From Nitratireductor basaltis (GTDB lineage: Bacteria; Pseudomonadota; Alphaproteobacteria; Rhizobiales; Rhizobiaceae): a stretch of 64,000 nt of DNA. Location: NCBI RefSeq assembly GCF_000733725.1, contig NZ_JMQM01000001.1, forward strand, positions 1,860,001-1,924,000. Direction: 5' to 3'. The notes beneath the pieces are model-generated. The model did no database searches. It had not been told where the DNA came from and saw only the letters and a list, made by a program, of their open reading frames with translations. Shown here piece after piece: positions 50,214 through 58,755 of the stretch (position 1 is the stretch's first letter; each line of letters opens with the position of its first letter). The translations under genes were made by a program, and so were the position numbers.

Positions 50214-51323
50214 TTATGCGCGCTGCGCGGCTCGTTCACAAACCTGATGATAAACTTCAGTATAATTTTGAGCCATTACTCCAGCGTGAAAGCGCTGCAG
50301 AAACCGCCTCCGAGCGGATGTGCCCATCTTCTGGCGAAGGATGCGATCCGACAACAAGCGTCTCATTGCATCCGCCAAAGCTTTGGAGTCAGCTGGCGGA
50401 ACCACGATTCCTGTCTCTCCATGCGCATTCACAAAACTAGTTCCTGTTCCTATCTCGCAGGAAATCATTGGCTTTCCTGCCCGTGCCGCTTCTACCAATG
50501 CAATGCCGAAGGCTTCTGACCGCACATGTGACGGCAGAACAAATCCAGAACATAACGTAAGAAGCGCCTCTTTCTCCATCTCTGTCACCTCACCCAAGTA
50601 CACTATGTTCTCAGGCAGCGACCTTAGATCTAGTCTGAGATCTTGATTTTTACCTGCGATCACCAAAGGCAGCTTGGTTGCGCGAGCCGCTTGTAGAAGA
50701 TAGTTAATCCCTTTGTAGTATCGGAGTGCACCTACGAACAGTATAAAGCCTTCGCCGACTTTTGCGCGCATAGCAGACAGTATTCCCGCAGGTACATCTT
50801 GACGCTCTGGTAATCCAATTGGAATTACTTGTGTCTGCAGTAACCGTTTTTGCAGAACGCAACTCGTCTGCCTATAAGCGGGCGAAGTCGCGACTATTGC
50901 GTCCATTCTGTCCAGAAAGGCATTCATTAGAGGATTGTACAGCCACATGTGCCGGCGCTGCCGAACGATATCCGAATGATAGGTAAGAACAGACGGCTTG
51001 CTGATTCCAGAAACCAAATGCATTATGTCGGCAATCGGCCACGGAAAATGATAATGCACAACGTCAGCGTCACTAGAGAGCGATTTGAATTTAGATAAAA
51101 TAGATAAAGATATACTTGTTGAGGAAATTCTAAAGTTTTGCTTAACCTGAAATACTTTGTGATTACTAATTTTTATTGCATTTTTACTTGGATGCGCAGA
51201 AGGCGCTAGTACCTCATGATGAAAACCCCTCTTGTAAGTTGATTCTGCTAGCGTGTGAATGAAACGAGGTACTCCCGTCACGTCGTCGGGATAATAAGTT
51301 TTATACACATGCAAAATTTTCAT
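50214..51323 (-). CDS. GT4-family glycosyltransferase
   Basis: 369 aa from the ATG at 51323 (MKILHVYKTYYPDD); the open frame runs further upstream to 51407 with unrelated sequence. GT-B fold: TGVPRFIHTLAESTYKRGFHHEVL at the N-terminus, ILFVGALRYYKGINYLLQAA, and the EX7E region SEAFGIALVEAARAGKPMISCEIGTGTSFVN. It is AT-rich like the manC cluster and is probably part of the same polysaccharide locus, separated and possibly inverted by the IS events. It may add a side residue or a core-linking sugar. Confidence 0.85.
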   Translation of the reverse strand: MKILHVYKTYYPDDVTGVPRFIHTLAESTYKRGFHHEVLAPSAHPSKNAIKISNHKVFQVKQNFRISSTSISLSILSKFKSLSSDADVVHYHFPWPIADIMHLVSGISKPSVLTYHSDIVRQRRHMWLYNPLMNAFLDRMDAIVATSPAYRQTSCVLQKRLLQTQVIPIGLPERQDVPAGILSAMRAKVGEGFILFVGALRYYKGINYLLQAARATKLPLVIAGKNQDLRLDLRSLPENIVYLGEVTEMEKEALLTLCSGFVLPSHVRSEAFGIALVEAARAGKPMISCEIGTGTSFVNAHGETGIVVPPADSKALADAMRRLLSDRILRQKMGTSARRRFLQRFHAGVMAQNYTEVYHQVCERAAQRA

Positions 51324-51634
51324 AGCGAACGACCCTTTTCCGCCAAGTACCCGCAAGCGGCGTGCACTAGCACTGTCACAGATCTCGTTTAACGACAGCA
51401 GGAACAACTCCGCTACTACAAGGCGTTCATCTGCATCACCCTGTCGCGTCGTGGTGCGCCACAGTCACTCGCCCTGCTAGAAGACGCAAGGTCGCGCACA
51501 GTTCCACCTGCGATCGCTGCTCAGATACCGAATAGACTATTGTAGTGCGCCCTTCCTGAGGTAACTAGCATGCGAGTATCTACTGTTCCAGCACTCCATC
51601 CCAATGAAACTTGCGTTGGCTATACGTCACTTCG
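51324..51634. other. intergenic region, no supported gene
   Basis: About 310 bases between the glycosyltransferase and the ATPase gene, both leftward. On the minus strand an open stretch (51323-51470) reads QGDADERLVVAELFLLSLNE, which looks protein-like but has no start and no family that I recognise. It could be the tail of a gene truncated by recombination. It must contain the promoter of the glycosyltransferase. Confidence 0.4.
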
Positions 51635-54061
51635 CTACCTCGCAGGTTCCCGCATATCATCGAGCGTTTGTGTGAGCAGATCGCCTTCAAGCGTTCCTTG
51701 TGCGATCAGCGCTTTAGCAACACGTTCAATCGCTTTAGCGTTTAGCCTCACTAGTGCAAGTGCTTCGTCATAAGCATCATCTAGACGTGCGCTGACCCGC
51801 GCTTTCAGGTCTGCGTCGTTTGCAAGAGCGTCTTCCCACCCATCCGCCGAGTGGTAGACTAACGGCTGAACCTTCCCGGCTCCGACTGACGCTTCCAGTA
51901 TAAAGGAAAGCACTGTCGCTTGAGCGAGGTCGGAGTGCGGACCACCGCCTGCACCGAGTGTTGGCGCGCCGAACGTGACCTCTTCGGCCGCACGACCTGC
52001 CAAATTGCACAGGATCCGGTTCTTTAGCCCTTCCTCGTGGTGCAAAACGTCGGGATTGACTGATGAGAGGGTATAAGGCCTTCCACCCGATCCTTCAATT
52101 GTTACCAGTTTGACCTCGGCTACACCCGTCAGCGTGCGTGCCACAACATGGCCAGCCTCGTGCACTGCAAAACGGTAGCGAAGCTCATCATCCAGGACGG
52201 GCAGATGATCCCGGAGTCGCGCCTCAACGTCATCGAGCGACAGGTCACGACGCTCACGGCGTGACCTCTGACGCGCTTCTCGCACCAGCCGTTCAATGTC
52301 TGCTCCGCTCATACCACTGGCTCTCCGTGCGAGACGCAGAAGCCGCTGTTCCATGTCTACTCCCTCAATCGCGAGATGGCGCTTGAGGTGGTGCCGCAGG
52401 ATGCCTAGTAGTGCCTTCGTGTCAGGCAGCGGGATCTCGATGTGTGTCTCCAAGCGGCCGGAGCGTACTAAAGCTCGATCCAGCAGCTCAGGCTGGTTGG
52501 TTGCGCCGACGATGATCACCCCTTCACGTGCGACGGCACCATCAAGAAGCTCCAGTGCCTTATTGATGAACGAATTCCAGTAGGAGCTGTCACGGTCTTT
52601 GTGCCCTCCTCTGGTGCCAAGGCCATCGATTTCGTCGATGAAGAGGACGATTGGGCTGTTCCGCTCCGCCTCCTCGAAGGTTGTGCGTACGCGCTGCAGC
52701 ACCTCTCCGAGTGCGCTGGGCTCAAGCCAGGTTGAGACGGATGTTGCAAGCAGAGGCAGCTGAAGCGAATTTGCCAATGCTTTGGCAAAGGTCGTTTTGC
52801 CCGTTCCGGGTGGCCCATGGAGCAGGAGGCGCGTGATCATATCCGACCATTGGAGCTGGCCTTCGCGCCACAGAGTGAGATCCTCTTTTAGCGCCAGAGC
52901 CCACCCCGCAGCTTCGCCATAGCCAGAGAGAGCTTCTACCCGCAGCGCGTTCTCATCATCCGGAGCAGCTGGTTGAATGAGTTCACCACCTGTATCTGCA
53001 GTTCTGCCGTGCGATGAGGGAGAGTTGCGAGCACTCTTCTTGCTCTGAGAGGAGTGTTTTTCAGGTGGTTGGGCAATCTTTGCCTGAAGCCGCTTGAGGA
53101 CCTCCGAGCCGCTCATGCCAGGGCGGATGCACCAGAGCAGATCGTCCAGAGACAGCATTTTGCTCTTTTCTGGACTCACTGCATCCAGCACATCCAGATC
53201 ACCTGCCGCGCCGATCACATGCCGCGCAACGTCTCTCAGGAGTTCAGGCGACAGAGGCTGGCAGCTGAGCGTGAGATCAGCCGACTGCACCAGTCGCTGT
53301 GGCAGGAGATCAGGCTGATCGGCGATCGCCAGCAGAGGCAGCCCGGTAGTAGGTGCATGCTGAAGTCCCCGTGCCACGTCCCTCCTGGACATGTCATACG
53401 TCGCTTCAAGGAGGATCGTCAGTCGCGGTGAGTATGGCCGCATAACCGAAGGCGCTGACCAATCCAGACTGATACGATCGACTGGGATCATTGTGAGCGG
53501 ACGCGGCAGCAGGACGGCTCGACGCAGAAGATGCGAGCAGCATCGCTCGAACCCAGGAACGGCTCCTTTCAGAACGACAACAGGTCGGGGCCGTGACAGC
53601 ATGGCGTAAAGGTCCGACAGTGAATGGCCGCTGCGTACTGTGGCATCGCCAAGCATTAGGATGATCGCGATCTCTGCAGCCAGAGCAGGCTCCACTGCCT
53701 CGCGCACGGCGGCCAACAGCTGCTTCACTTGCGCTGCGTCAGCCCCCTCTTCATCGTCATCAGGCCCGATTCCCTTGTCCGTCTTTTTGCCGAAGACATG
53801 ATCTTCTTCCTCCCCGTCGAAAGCACGGTTTGCGATCACCTCCAGGCGCAGCTTCCGGCGCAGGCCGCCCTTCAGGAAAGTCTCGCTCTTGCGTCCCGGC
53901 GCATAGTGCACGGGCGCGCCCTCGCCCGCGGAGACGCGCTGAAGAACTTTCAGGTTAACCGCAGCTTGCAGCGCGTGCCTGTATGTCTGATGCCGCAGAC
54001 GTCGGAGCCAAAAGCGCACGAGGCGCTCGCGTGTCGGGGTGTGGGGAGAAGCCATACTCAT
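51635..54061 (-). CDS. soluble AAA+ ATPase fused to an M41 (FtsH-type) metalloprotease
   Basis: 808 aa from the ATG at 54061, which overlaps the upstream stop in ATGA. Residues about 1-400 are a region without Walker motifs, part of which (about 140-300) looks like a degenerate ATPase-like fold. The AAA module has Walker A GPPGTGKT (about 416), Walker B LFIDEID (Glu about 477) and the arginine segment DRALVRSGRLETHI. The C-terminal M41 domain has the zinc motif HEAGH (634-638) and the third ligand Asp711 in SDLAQAT. There are no membrane helices, unlike FtsH. All ATPase and protease residues are intact. It is the last gene of a three-gene operon. It is not a housekeeping FtsH; function unknown. 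Confidence 0.85.
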   Translation of the reverse strand: MSMASPHTPTRERLVRFWLRRLRHQTYRHALQAAVNLKVLQRVSAGEGAPVHYAPGRKSETFLKGGLRRKLRLEVIANRAFDGEEEDHVFGKKTDKGIGPDDDEEGADAAQVKQLLAAVREAVEPALAAEIAIILMLGDATVRSGHSLSDLYAMLSRPRPVVVLKGAVPGFERCCSHLLRRAVLLPRPLTMIPVDRISLDWSAPSVMRPYSPRLTILLEATYDMSRRDVARGLQHAPTTGLPLLAIADQPDLLPQRLVQSADLTLSCQPLSPELLRDVARHVIGAAGDLDVLDAVSPEKSKMLSLDDLLWCIRPGMSGSEVLKRLQAKIAQPPEKHSSQSKKSARNSPSSHGRTADTGGELIQPAAPDDENALRVEALSGYGEAAGWALALKEDLTLWREGQLQWSDMITRLLLHGPPGTGKTTFAKALANSLQLPLLATSVSTWLEPSALGEVLQRVRTTFEEAERNSPIVLFIDEIDGLGTRGGHKDRDSSYWNSFINKALELLDGAVAREGVIIVGATNQPELLDRALVRSGRLETHIEIPLPDTKALLGILRHHLKRHLAIEGVDMEQRLLRLARRASGMSGADIERLVREARQRSRRERRDLSLDDVEARLRDHLPVLDDELRYRFAVHEAGHVVARTLTGVAEVKLVTIEGSGGRPYTLSSVNPDVLHHEEGLKNRILCNLAGRAAEEVTFGAPTLGAGGGPHSDLAQATVLSFILEASVGAGKVQPLVYHSADGWEDALANDADLKARVSARLDDAYDEALALVRLNAKAIERVAKALIAQGTLEGDLLTQTLDDMREPAR

Positions 54062-54378
54062 GCCCCCTCTCCTGCGACAAGTTTCAGCTTCGGCCGATGC
54101 TGCTGGTCCGCGGTAAGCTGACCTCGCGAGGCAAGCCAATGCCATACGAGAATGGCAGTCGGATCGCCTTCGTCGACCATCTCCACGAGGCGGCACATGA
54201 CCCATTGCGCCATTTGTAAATTATGATGCCGCCCAAGCCGCGCCATCCGGATCGCAGCTCCTACGGCACCCGCTGACCTGTCGCGTCTATATGCACGTTC
54301 AAAGTGCGTCCCCTCGCGCAAATCTTCCACGCTCAAGCAGATGTCTCTGGAGATTTGGGGCAACTGATGTTCGTCCAT
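54058..54378 (-). CDS. small protein of unknown function, middle gene of the AAA-protease operon
   Basis: 106 aa. Mostly helical, with several charged segments (DICLSVEDLREGTHFERAYRR, AAIRMARLGRHHNLQMAQWV). No family is recognised. ATG at 54378; its TGA overlaps the ATG of the AAA-M41 gene, so the two products are translationally coupled and may work in a fixed ratio, for example as an adaptor or substrate-delivery protein. That role is inference. Confidence 0.65.
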   Translation of the reverse strand: MDEHQLPQISRDICLSVEDLREGTHFERAYRRDRSAGAVGAAIRMARLGRHHNLQMAQWVMCRLVEMVDEGDPTAILVWHWLASRGQLTADQQHRPKLKLVAGEGA

Positions 54379-54459
54379 GGCAAACGCCCTCCTGCCGCAG
54401 GCGATTTCGCCCGCGCTGATGAGTTGAAGTTGGAAGTCGAAGAGCGTGCTGGTGGCGCT

Positions 54460-55383
54460 TCAGGCGCGACCAGCGGGATCTATCGCGCCAATGCCACGCG
54501 CGTATCCGACGCGGATCGGCGGCATCGGCTCAACGACCACCTCTGCAGCCTCTTCGCCCTCGCTTTCCGGATCTTCACCGTCAGGGACGAGATAGTCGTC
54601 CGAGCTGCTCGTATCCGGCTCCGCAGGAGCAGTGACCAGCCGCTGGCAAAGCTGTTGCATCTCGTCCTGCACACGCTCGGCAAACATGGCTCGAAGCTTA
54701 AGCATAGCCCTGCCTGCGTATGGCAGGCGCAACAGCTCACCGACTTCTCTCAGGGCGAAGACACCACGCTCCTGCGCACTTTGCTCGTCGGACCCGTCGA
54801 TGATCGCGATATCGATCTCGGCGATCCCCTGCCTTCCCTGCTGGTGCAGCACATCGCCTGCGGTCAGAGCAGCCGCCATCATCTTCCGGCGCAACGTCTT
54901 TAGCTTGCTCTCCTGGTAGGAGGAGAGCGATCGCTTTACGTCGATGATGATTGCGCGGCGTGCGACCCGATCGAGGATCAGCAGGTCCGGCATGTAGCTC
55001 ATCTTGTAGTGAACATCTGAGCGAAGATGGATCGCCTCAAGCGCGTCCCAATCATTACGCTCAAGCAGCTCAAGTGCTGCAGGGACGATGGGCAGTGGCT
55101 CTGAGAGCTTGACCACACGCAGATCCGGACTGAGCGAAGCAAGGCGCTCCAGCCCCTGCTCAAGCAGAATGCCTTCGTGAAAGGTCACAGCTCGAACGAA
55201 ACTGTTCAGTTCAGCATAGCTGCCGAACACGTCGTCAGAGCGAGCGCTGCCAGCGCGGATGGCCTCCAGCGCCTGATCAATTAGGCCCGCAAGGATCGGC
55301 TCCAGCTCCGGAGCAACGGAAGGACTGCCAAGCGCAGCATGAGAGGTGGCGCTGCATGCGGCAGCACGATGAAAATGTGACAT
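54460..55383 (-). CDS. PD-(D/E)XK-like nuclease-fold protein, first gene of the AAA-protease operon
   Basis: 307 aa from the ATG at 55383, with GGAG nine bases upstream; the frame continues to 55467. The central part has the layout of a PD-(D/E)XK domain: a helix Glu at 70 (TFHEGILLEQGL), then MPDLLILDRV with P132-D133, a strand AIIIDVKRS with D148-x-K150, then a helix SSYQESKLKTLRRKM. The C-terminal tail is acidic and Glu-rich (SESEGEE-like, about 265-290). The residues fit a metal-dependent nuclease core, but the match is by motif only. It is 81 bases upstream of the small gene on the same strand. Confidence 0.6.
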   Translation of the reverse strand: MSHFHRAAACSATSHAALGSPSVAPELEPILAGLIDQALEAIRAGSARSDDVFGSYAELNSFVRAVTFHEGILLEQGLERLASLSPDLRVVKLSEPLPIVPAALELLERNDWDALEAIHLRSDVHYKMSYMPDLLILDRVARRAIIIDVKRSLSSYQESKLKTLRRKMMAAALTAGDVLHQQGRQGIAEIDIAIIDGSDEQSAQERGVFALREVGELLRLPYAGRAMLKLRAMFAERVQDEMQQLCQRLVTAPAEPDTSSSDDYLVPDGEDPESEGEEAAEVVVEPMPPIRVGYARGIGAIDPAGRA

Positions 55384-55460
55384 GGGAGGAACTCCAACAA
55401 GATCGGTCGTGCATGAACTGCAGACGATCGCCAGCGCTTCCGCACCTAAAGAGGAGCGGA

Positions 55461-55595
55461 ATGACACGGCTTAAAGTCTGCGGTGATGATGATGAGGTGG
55501 CGTTCACCCCGAGCGGCAGCTTTCAGCTATTCGCGCGCGCTCATGCACATGATCTGGAGGGAGCAGCGCTTCCACCAGGGAAGCGAATAAGGTAG
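55461..55595 (+). CDS. possible 44-aa small protein
   Basis: ATG at 55461 with an excellent site (AGAGGAG, spacing 4). The product TRLKVCGDDDEVAFTPSGSF is acidic in the middle, with no recognised family. It is divergent from the nuclease-like gene and lies in the 520-base gap before the outer-membrane protein gene. Only the ribosome binding site supports it. I see no other gene in 55596-55845. Confidence 0.3.
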   Translation: MTRLKVCGDDDEVAFTPSGSFQLFARAHAHDLEGAALPPGKRIR

Positions 55596-55845
55596 TTCTG
55601 GTCATAGCCCAATGCCTTCTACGGAAAGGTTGCGGGTCAGGCCTTCGTGGAGTGTTCGCGCACTCGCGGAGGCCGCTTTGTCTGCTCATCAATTAGAGCA
55701 AGACAGAATGTGGATCGGATTTCCCTGGATCACAAGTTGCAAGTTTGCGTTCTCGCGACTTTCGCGATCGCATGGTTAACGCCGGGCTCAGGCCATGGCG
55801 TCAGCGGCTTCAAGTATAGGCGCTGGACAACTTTCGATGTGCTGA

Positions 55846-55876
55846 CAAAAAAAGAGCCCAGGCATCGCCCGGGCTC
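55846..55876 (-). terminator. intrinsic terminator after the outer-membrane protein gene
   Basis: On the minus strand the stem GAGCCC-C-GG / CC-A-GGGCTC (one mismatch) with loop CGATG is followed by TTTTTTT, 30 bases past the stop. Confidence 0.85.
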
Positions 55877-55905
55877 AATCCTCCCAGAGTTGGAGGTCGT
55901 GGTGA

Positions 55906-57150
55906 CTACATGAGCTTGAACTTCAGACCCGCACGCACGGTGTGCGCTGACGGATCAACCTCAAAGCCAATGCCATCAAAATCTTCCGTTCCGTAGTCGG
56001 AGTAACGGTATTCCAGGTTGAAGGTGGTGCGATCGGCGACTGCCGTCTCAATGCCACCACCAACGGAGAAGCCGTTGCTATCCCAGTCGTAGAAAGTGCC
56101 AACACCGCTGACATCGACTTCAAAATGCTGGTGGCTGTAGCCGCCAAGAGCGTAGACCAGCGTTCCCGGAGACACTTTGTAGCCAAGGCGTGCAAGCACA
56201 TCGAAGCCGTAGTCCGCGTCGATCGACGCGCTGAGACCCGGGGCGGAAAGATCCGTGGAGACGGAGGAGATGCGGGCGTCGGCCATGACGCCAGCAACCC
56301 AGCCGCCTGCGAACTCCATGTCATAGCCAATGGACGCTTCAGCAAAGATGCCTTCTGCGCCGATACCGTTGAAGCCAAGAGGTCCAGCGGGAACTGACAG
56401 ATCATGGACGAGGCCGCCTGCACCAAGCGCTGCGCCAATGGTCAACCCATTCCAATCATAGGCGGGGGCATCGAAGCTCGTGCCGCCTGCAGCCATGCCA
56501 AATCGGTAGTTCAGCCCCGCATGAAAGGTGTGAGCGGAAGGGGTTACTTCAACAAAACCTGCCGTGTCGAAATCTTCCGATGCGTAGTGCGAGTAGCGGT
56601 ACTCGGACTTCAGCGTCCAGTTCGATGCGATGACCGTCTCAACACCTGCGCCCACGACGAAGCCGCTGCTGTCCCAGTCATAGTCGATGCCTGCTACGGT
56701 GGAGGAGACATCGAAATGCTGCCAGCTATAGCCACCAAGCACGTAGGCCAGGGTTGACGGCGTCAGCAGGTAACCTGCGCGAAGACCAACATCAAAACCG
56801 TAGTCAGCGTCAACATCGATGGAGTCGGCGCCAAAGGTGAGCTCAGAACCAACATTGCCGAAGCGTCCATCGGCAAAAGCACCAATGAGGAAGCGCGGCG
56901 AGACCATGTAGTCATAGCCAAGCGTCAGCTCGCCAAAGACGCCCTCACCGCCAATGCCATTGAAGCTGGCAGGCAGTCCGGGGATCTCGGCTTCACCGAC
57001 AAAGGCACCTGCGCCACCGCCGATACCAATATAGATCCCCGACCAGTTATAGCCTGCTGCAGCAGGCTCCGAAAAATCAGCTGCCATTGCAGACTGGGAA
57101 GCCAGTGCCACGCCGCCAGCGGCGAGCATCGCGATCAAGCTCGTTTTCAT
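55906..57150 (-). CDS. outer-membrane beta-barrel protein with two tandem barrel domains
   Basis: 414 aa. Signal peptide (TSLIAMLAAGGVALASQSAMAA, cleavage near 24). The mature chain is two homologous units of about 190 residues (about 34-222 and 230-414). Both have YxWxGxxIG at the start, FNGIGxEGxFxExxxGYD, DADYGFDV, LGGYSxQHFxV, YDWDSxGFxVGxGxET and a C-terminal SAHTxxAGLxxxF. Each unit resembles Omp25/RopB-type 8-stranded barrels of Rhizobiales, and the last residues KFKLM suit BAM recognition. Single-unit proteins are usual; a tandem pair is not. Confidence 0.87.
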   Translation of the reverse strand: MKTSLIAMLAAGGVALASQSAMAADFSEPAAAGYNWSGIYIGIGGGAGAFVGEAEIPGLPASFNGIGGEGVFGELTLGYDYMVSPRFLIGAFADGRFGNVGSELTFGADSIDVDADYGFDVGLRAGYLLTPSTLAYVLGGYSWQHFDVSSTVAGIDYDWDSSGFVVGAGVETVIASNWTLKSEYRYSHYASEDFDTAGFVEVTPSAHTFHAGLNYRFGMAAGGTSFDAPAYDWNGLTIGAALGAGGLVHDLSVPAGPLGFNGIGAEGIFAEASIGYDMEFAGGWVAGVMADARISSVSTDLSAPGLSASIDADYGFDVLARLGYKVSPGTLVYALGGYSHQHFEVDVSGVGTFYDWDSNGFSVGGGIETAVADRTTFNLEYRYSDYGTEDFDGIGFEVDPSAHTVRAGLKFKLM

Positions 57151-57164
57151 GCTACACCCCCAGA

Positions 57165-57202
57165 ATTAGTAAACGAACTGTTACTAATAAGGACTTACTA
57201 AT
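57165..57202. promoter_or_regulatory. three copies of an 8-base element upstream of the outer-membrane protein gene
   Basis: ATTAGTAA (57165-57172) is followed by its reverse complement TTACTAAT at 57181-57188 and again at 57195-57202. The first two make a palindrome with an 8-base spacer; the last two are direct repeats 14 bases apart. They lie 15-52 bases upstream of the ATG, in the expected promoter or leader region, and could bind a regulator or form a leader hairpin. Confidence 0.55.
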
Positions 57203-57347
57203 GAGTCCATAGGTAGAATATGGGTAGATGATCATGCTTCATGGTTGTAACTTTTATGCAACATATGCGCGTACTAAGACTACCGCTGCGACCATATCAC
57301 AGCGGATGCTGGCCAACTAACACCCCAACAGCAAAAGAGACCTCGTC

Positions 57348-57521
57348 ATGAGCGATGTCATTGAAGAACAAGCCACTCGCTATGCCGCTGGTGAGATGTT
57401 CCCCGGACGAACCTGGAACGACCTGAGTGAGGCAGAGCAGGCAGAGGCGCGCGAGCAGGCTCAGGAACTGCTCAGGATCCTCGGCGACCCTCCAGCACGA
57501 AAAGCAGCCAACGACAATTGA
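57348..57521 (+). CDS. small acidic protein, 57 aa
   Basis: ATG at 57348; the product begins SDVIEEQATRYAAGEMFPGR and continues with a Glu/Ala-rich helix. The start is preceded by 'aaaagagac', a weak site. The composition and helix pattern look protein-like. It precedes two other small rightward genes with the same orientation. No family is recognised. Confidence 0.5.
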   Translation: MSDVIEEQATRYAAGEMFPGRTWNDLSEAEQAEAREQAQELLRILGDPPARKAANDN

Positions 57522-57581
57522 CAGCAGCACATAGAGGAATAAATACCTCCATCGGTGCGGCGGCAATCACATGGAGCCGCT

Positions 57582-57842
57582 ATGTCGAAACCAGTTCAGA
57601 TCCCATTGTCCGAGGTAACGGGCCAGCCCTACTACAGCCTGCGCATGGAGGATGTCCCGGAGTGGTGGGTGATCGGTGCATCCTGCATGGCTTGCGGACG
57701 TGTGGAGGCGATCAGCCGCCGCGCGGTGCAGCGGCGTTGGCGCGGACTTCTGCTGCCGCATGTGGCACAGAAGCTGAGATGCTCTGGCTGCGGGAATAGA
57801 GATCACAACACTTTCGTCGCGCTTCGCAAGGAAGCGCGGTAG
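57582..57842 (+). CDS. small zinc-ribbon-like protein
   Basis: 86 aa from the ATG at 57582 with GGAG five bases upstream. Two CxxC pairs (CMAC and CSGC, about 31 residues apart) make a zinc ribbon likely. Between them lies an Arg-rich helix (EAISRRAVQRRWRGLL). It could bind nucleic acid or a partner. It ends 8 bases before the SRAP gene and is probably co-transcribed with it. Confidence 0.65.
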   Translation: MSKPVQIPLSEVTGQPYYSLRMEDVPEWWVIGASCMACGRVEAISRRAVQRRWRGLLLPHVAQKLRCSGCGNRDHNTFVALRKEAR

Positions 57843-57850
57843 GGTGAGGC

Positions 57851-58582
57851 ATGTGCAATCTTTACAACCTCACGACAAGCCAGCAAGCGATCCGGGAATG
57901 GTCGCGGGCAATGCGGGATGTGATAGGCAACCTGGAGCCATCACTCAACATCTATCCTGTTTATCTGGCTCCCATTGTACGCGTGGGTGCTGATAGGGAA
58001 CGGGAGCTGGTGCGGATGCGGTGGGGACTACCTTCCTCATCCCAGGCTCTCTACAAAGCGGCATCGCGCCGCGCGGACAAGCTGCGCGCGAAGGGGAAGA
58101 CCGTGGACTTCGATGAGCTTCTGAAGATGGAACCCGACAGCGGCACCACCAATGTCCGCAACACGAATAGCCGCCACTGGAAACGTTGGCTCACCCCGGA
58201 GCACCGCTGTCTCGTCCCTTTTACAAGCTTCGCTGAACCCGCCCCTTCGCGGAAGATTGAGGGCCAGCGCACGCCAAATGCGTGGTTTGCTCTGTCCGAG
58301 GAGCGTCCGCTCGCTTTTTTCGCTGGCATCTGCGTCCCGCAATGGACAAGCGTGCACAAGATTCGGGAGGGTCTGGTGACGGTCGACCTCTTCGGCTTCC
58401 TCACTACCGAACCCAACTCAGTGGTAGCGCAGGTGCATGAGAAAGCCATGCCCGTGATACTGACGAATACGGAGCAGACAGAGATGTGGATGCGTGCGCC
58501 ATGGGACGAGGCCAAGGCCCTGCAGCGCCCGCTTCCGGATGCCGAACTTGTAGAGATCGCTGCTCCGGAAGCTACAGGCTGA
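57851..58582 (+). CDS. SRAP domain protein (HMCES/YedK-like)
   Basis: 243 aa. SRAP features: Cys2 directly after the start Met (MCNLYN), which forms the thiazolidine crosslink with abasic sites; Asn in [10 protein letters not shown]; Glu129 in VPFTSFAEP; His196 in [10 protein letters not shown]. These proteins shield abasic sites in single-stranded DNA. The residues are all present, so it is probably active. In island context it may protect DNA or act as a phage-type accessory factor. Confidence 0.9.
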   Translation: MCNLYNLTTSQQAIREWSRAMRDVIGNLEPSLNIYPVYLAPIVRVGADRERELVRMRWGLPSSSQALYKAASRRADKLRAKGKTVDFDELLKMEPDSGTTNVRNTNSRHWKRWLTPEHRCLVPFTSFAEPAPSRKIEGQRTPNAWFALSEERPLAFFAGICVPQWTSVHKIREGLVTVDLFGFLTTEPNSVVAQVHEKAMPVILTNTEQTEMWMRAPWDEAKALQRPLPDAELVEIAAPEATG

Positions 58583-58593
58583 GGGACGCAGAA

Positions 58594-58610
58594 TCGCAAA
58601 CGGCGTTTGC
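58594..58610. promoter_or_regulatory. palindrome CGCAAACG-G-CGTTTGCG (site A)
   Basis: 17 bases with perfect 8-base arms around one central base, just after the SRAP stop. The centre is too tight to be a stem-loop, so DNA-protein binding is more likely than termination. It shares CAAACG-N-CGTTTG with the site at 59158. Confidence 0.55.
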
Positions 58611-58640
58611 GCTTAAAACCTCTGTAGAATCGTTACCACT

Positions 58641-58655
58641 GCAAACGACGTTTAA
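58641..58655. promoter_or_regulatory. variant palindrome GCAAACG-A-CGTTTAA (site B)
   Basis: It is followed by GGGAGTAACG, a downstream stretch also found beside site D (AGAGTAACG). A half-site CCGTTTGCG follows at 58694-58702. It lies between the SRAP gene and the convergent small charged gene. Confidence 0.5.
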
Positions 58656-58755
58656 GGGAGTAACGGGGGGAGAAGGATCTGAAGTGCGTCACGCCGTTTG
58701 CGATTGCACCGGGTTCGACCGCCAGCAGACGTCCGCGGTTTCAGAAGAGACAAGG

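Noticed and set aside
51635-54061. Calling the AAA-protease gene ftsH
   Set aside because: There are no membrane helices, the N-terminal part is much longer, and the gene sits in an accessory operon. Only the AAA and M41 domains are shared.
51635-55383. Calling the operon an ietAS system
   Set aside because: ietAS pairs an AAA ATPase with a separate subtilisin-like serine protease. Here the protease is a fused zinc peptidase and there are two other genes.
55356-55595. The longer 79-codon version of the small plus-strand frame
   Set aside because: Its upstream ATG lies inside the nuclease-like gene on the other strand and has no binding site; only the ATG at 55461 has one.
58594-58610. Palindrome after the SRAP gene as an intrinsic terminator
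   Set aside because: It has only one base between arms and no T-run, and the same core occurs upstream of another gene.
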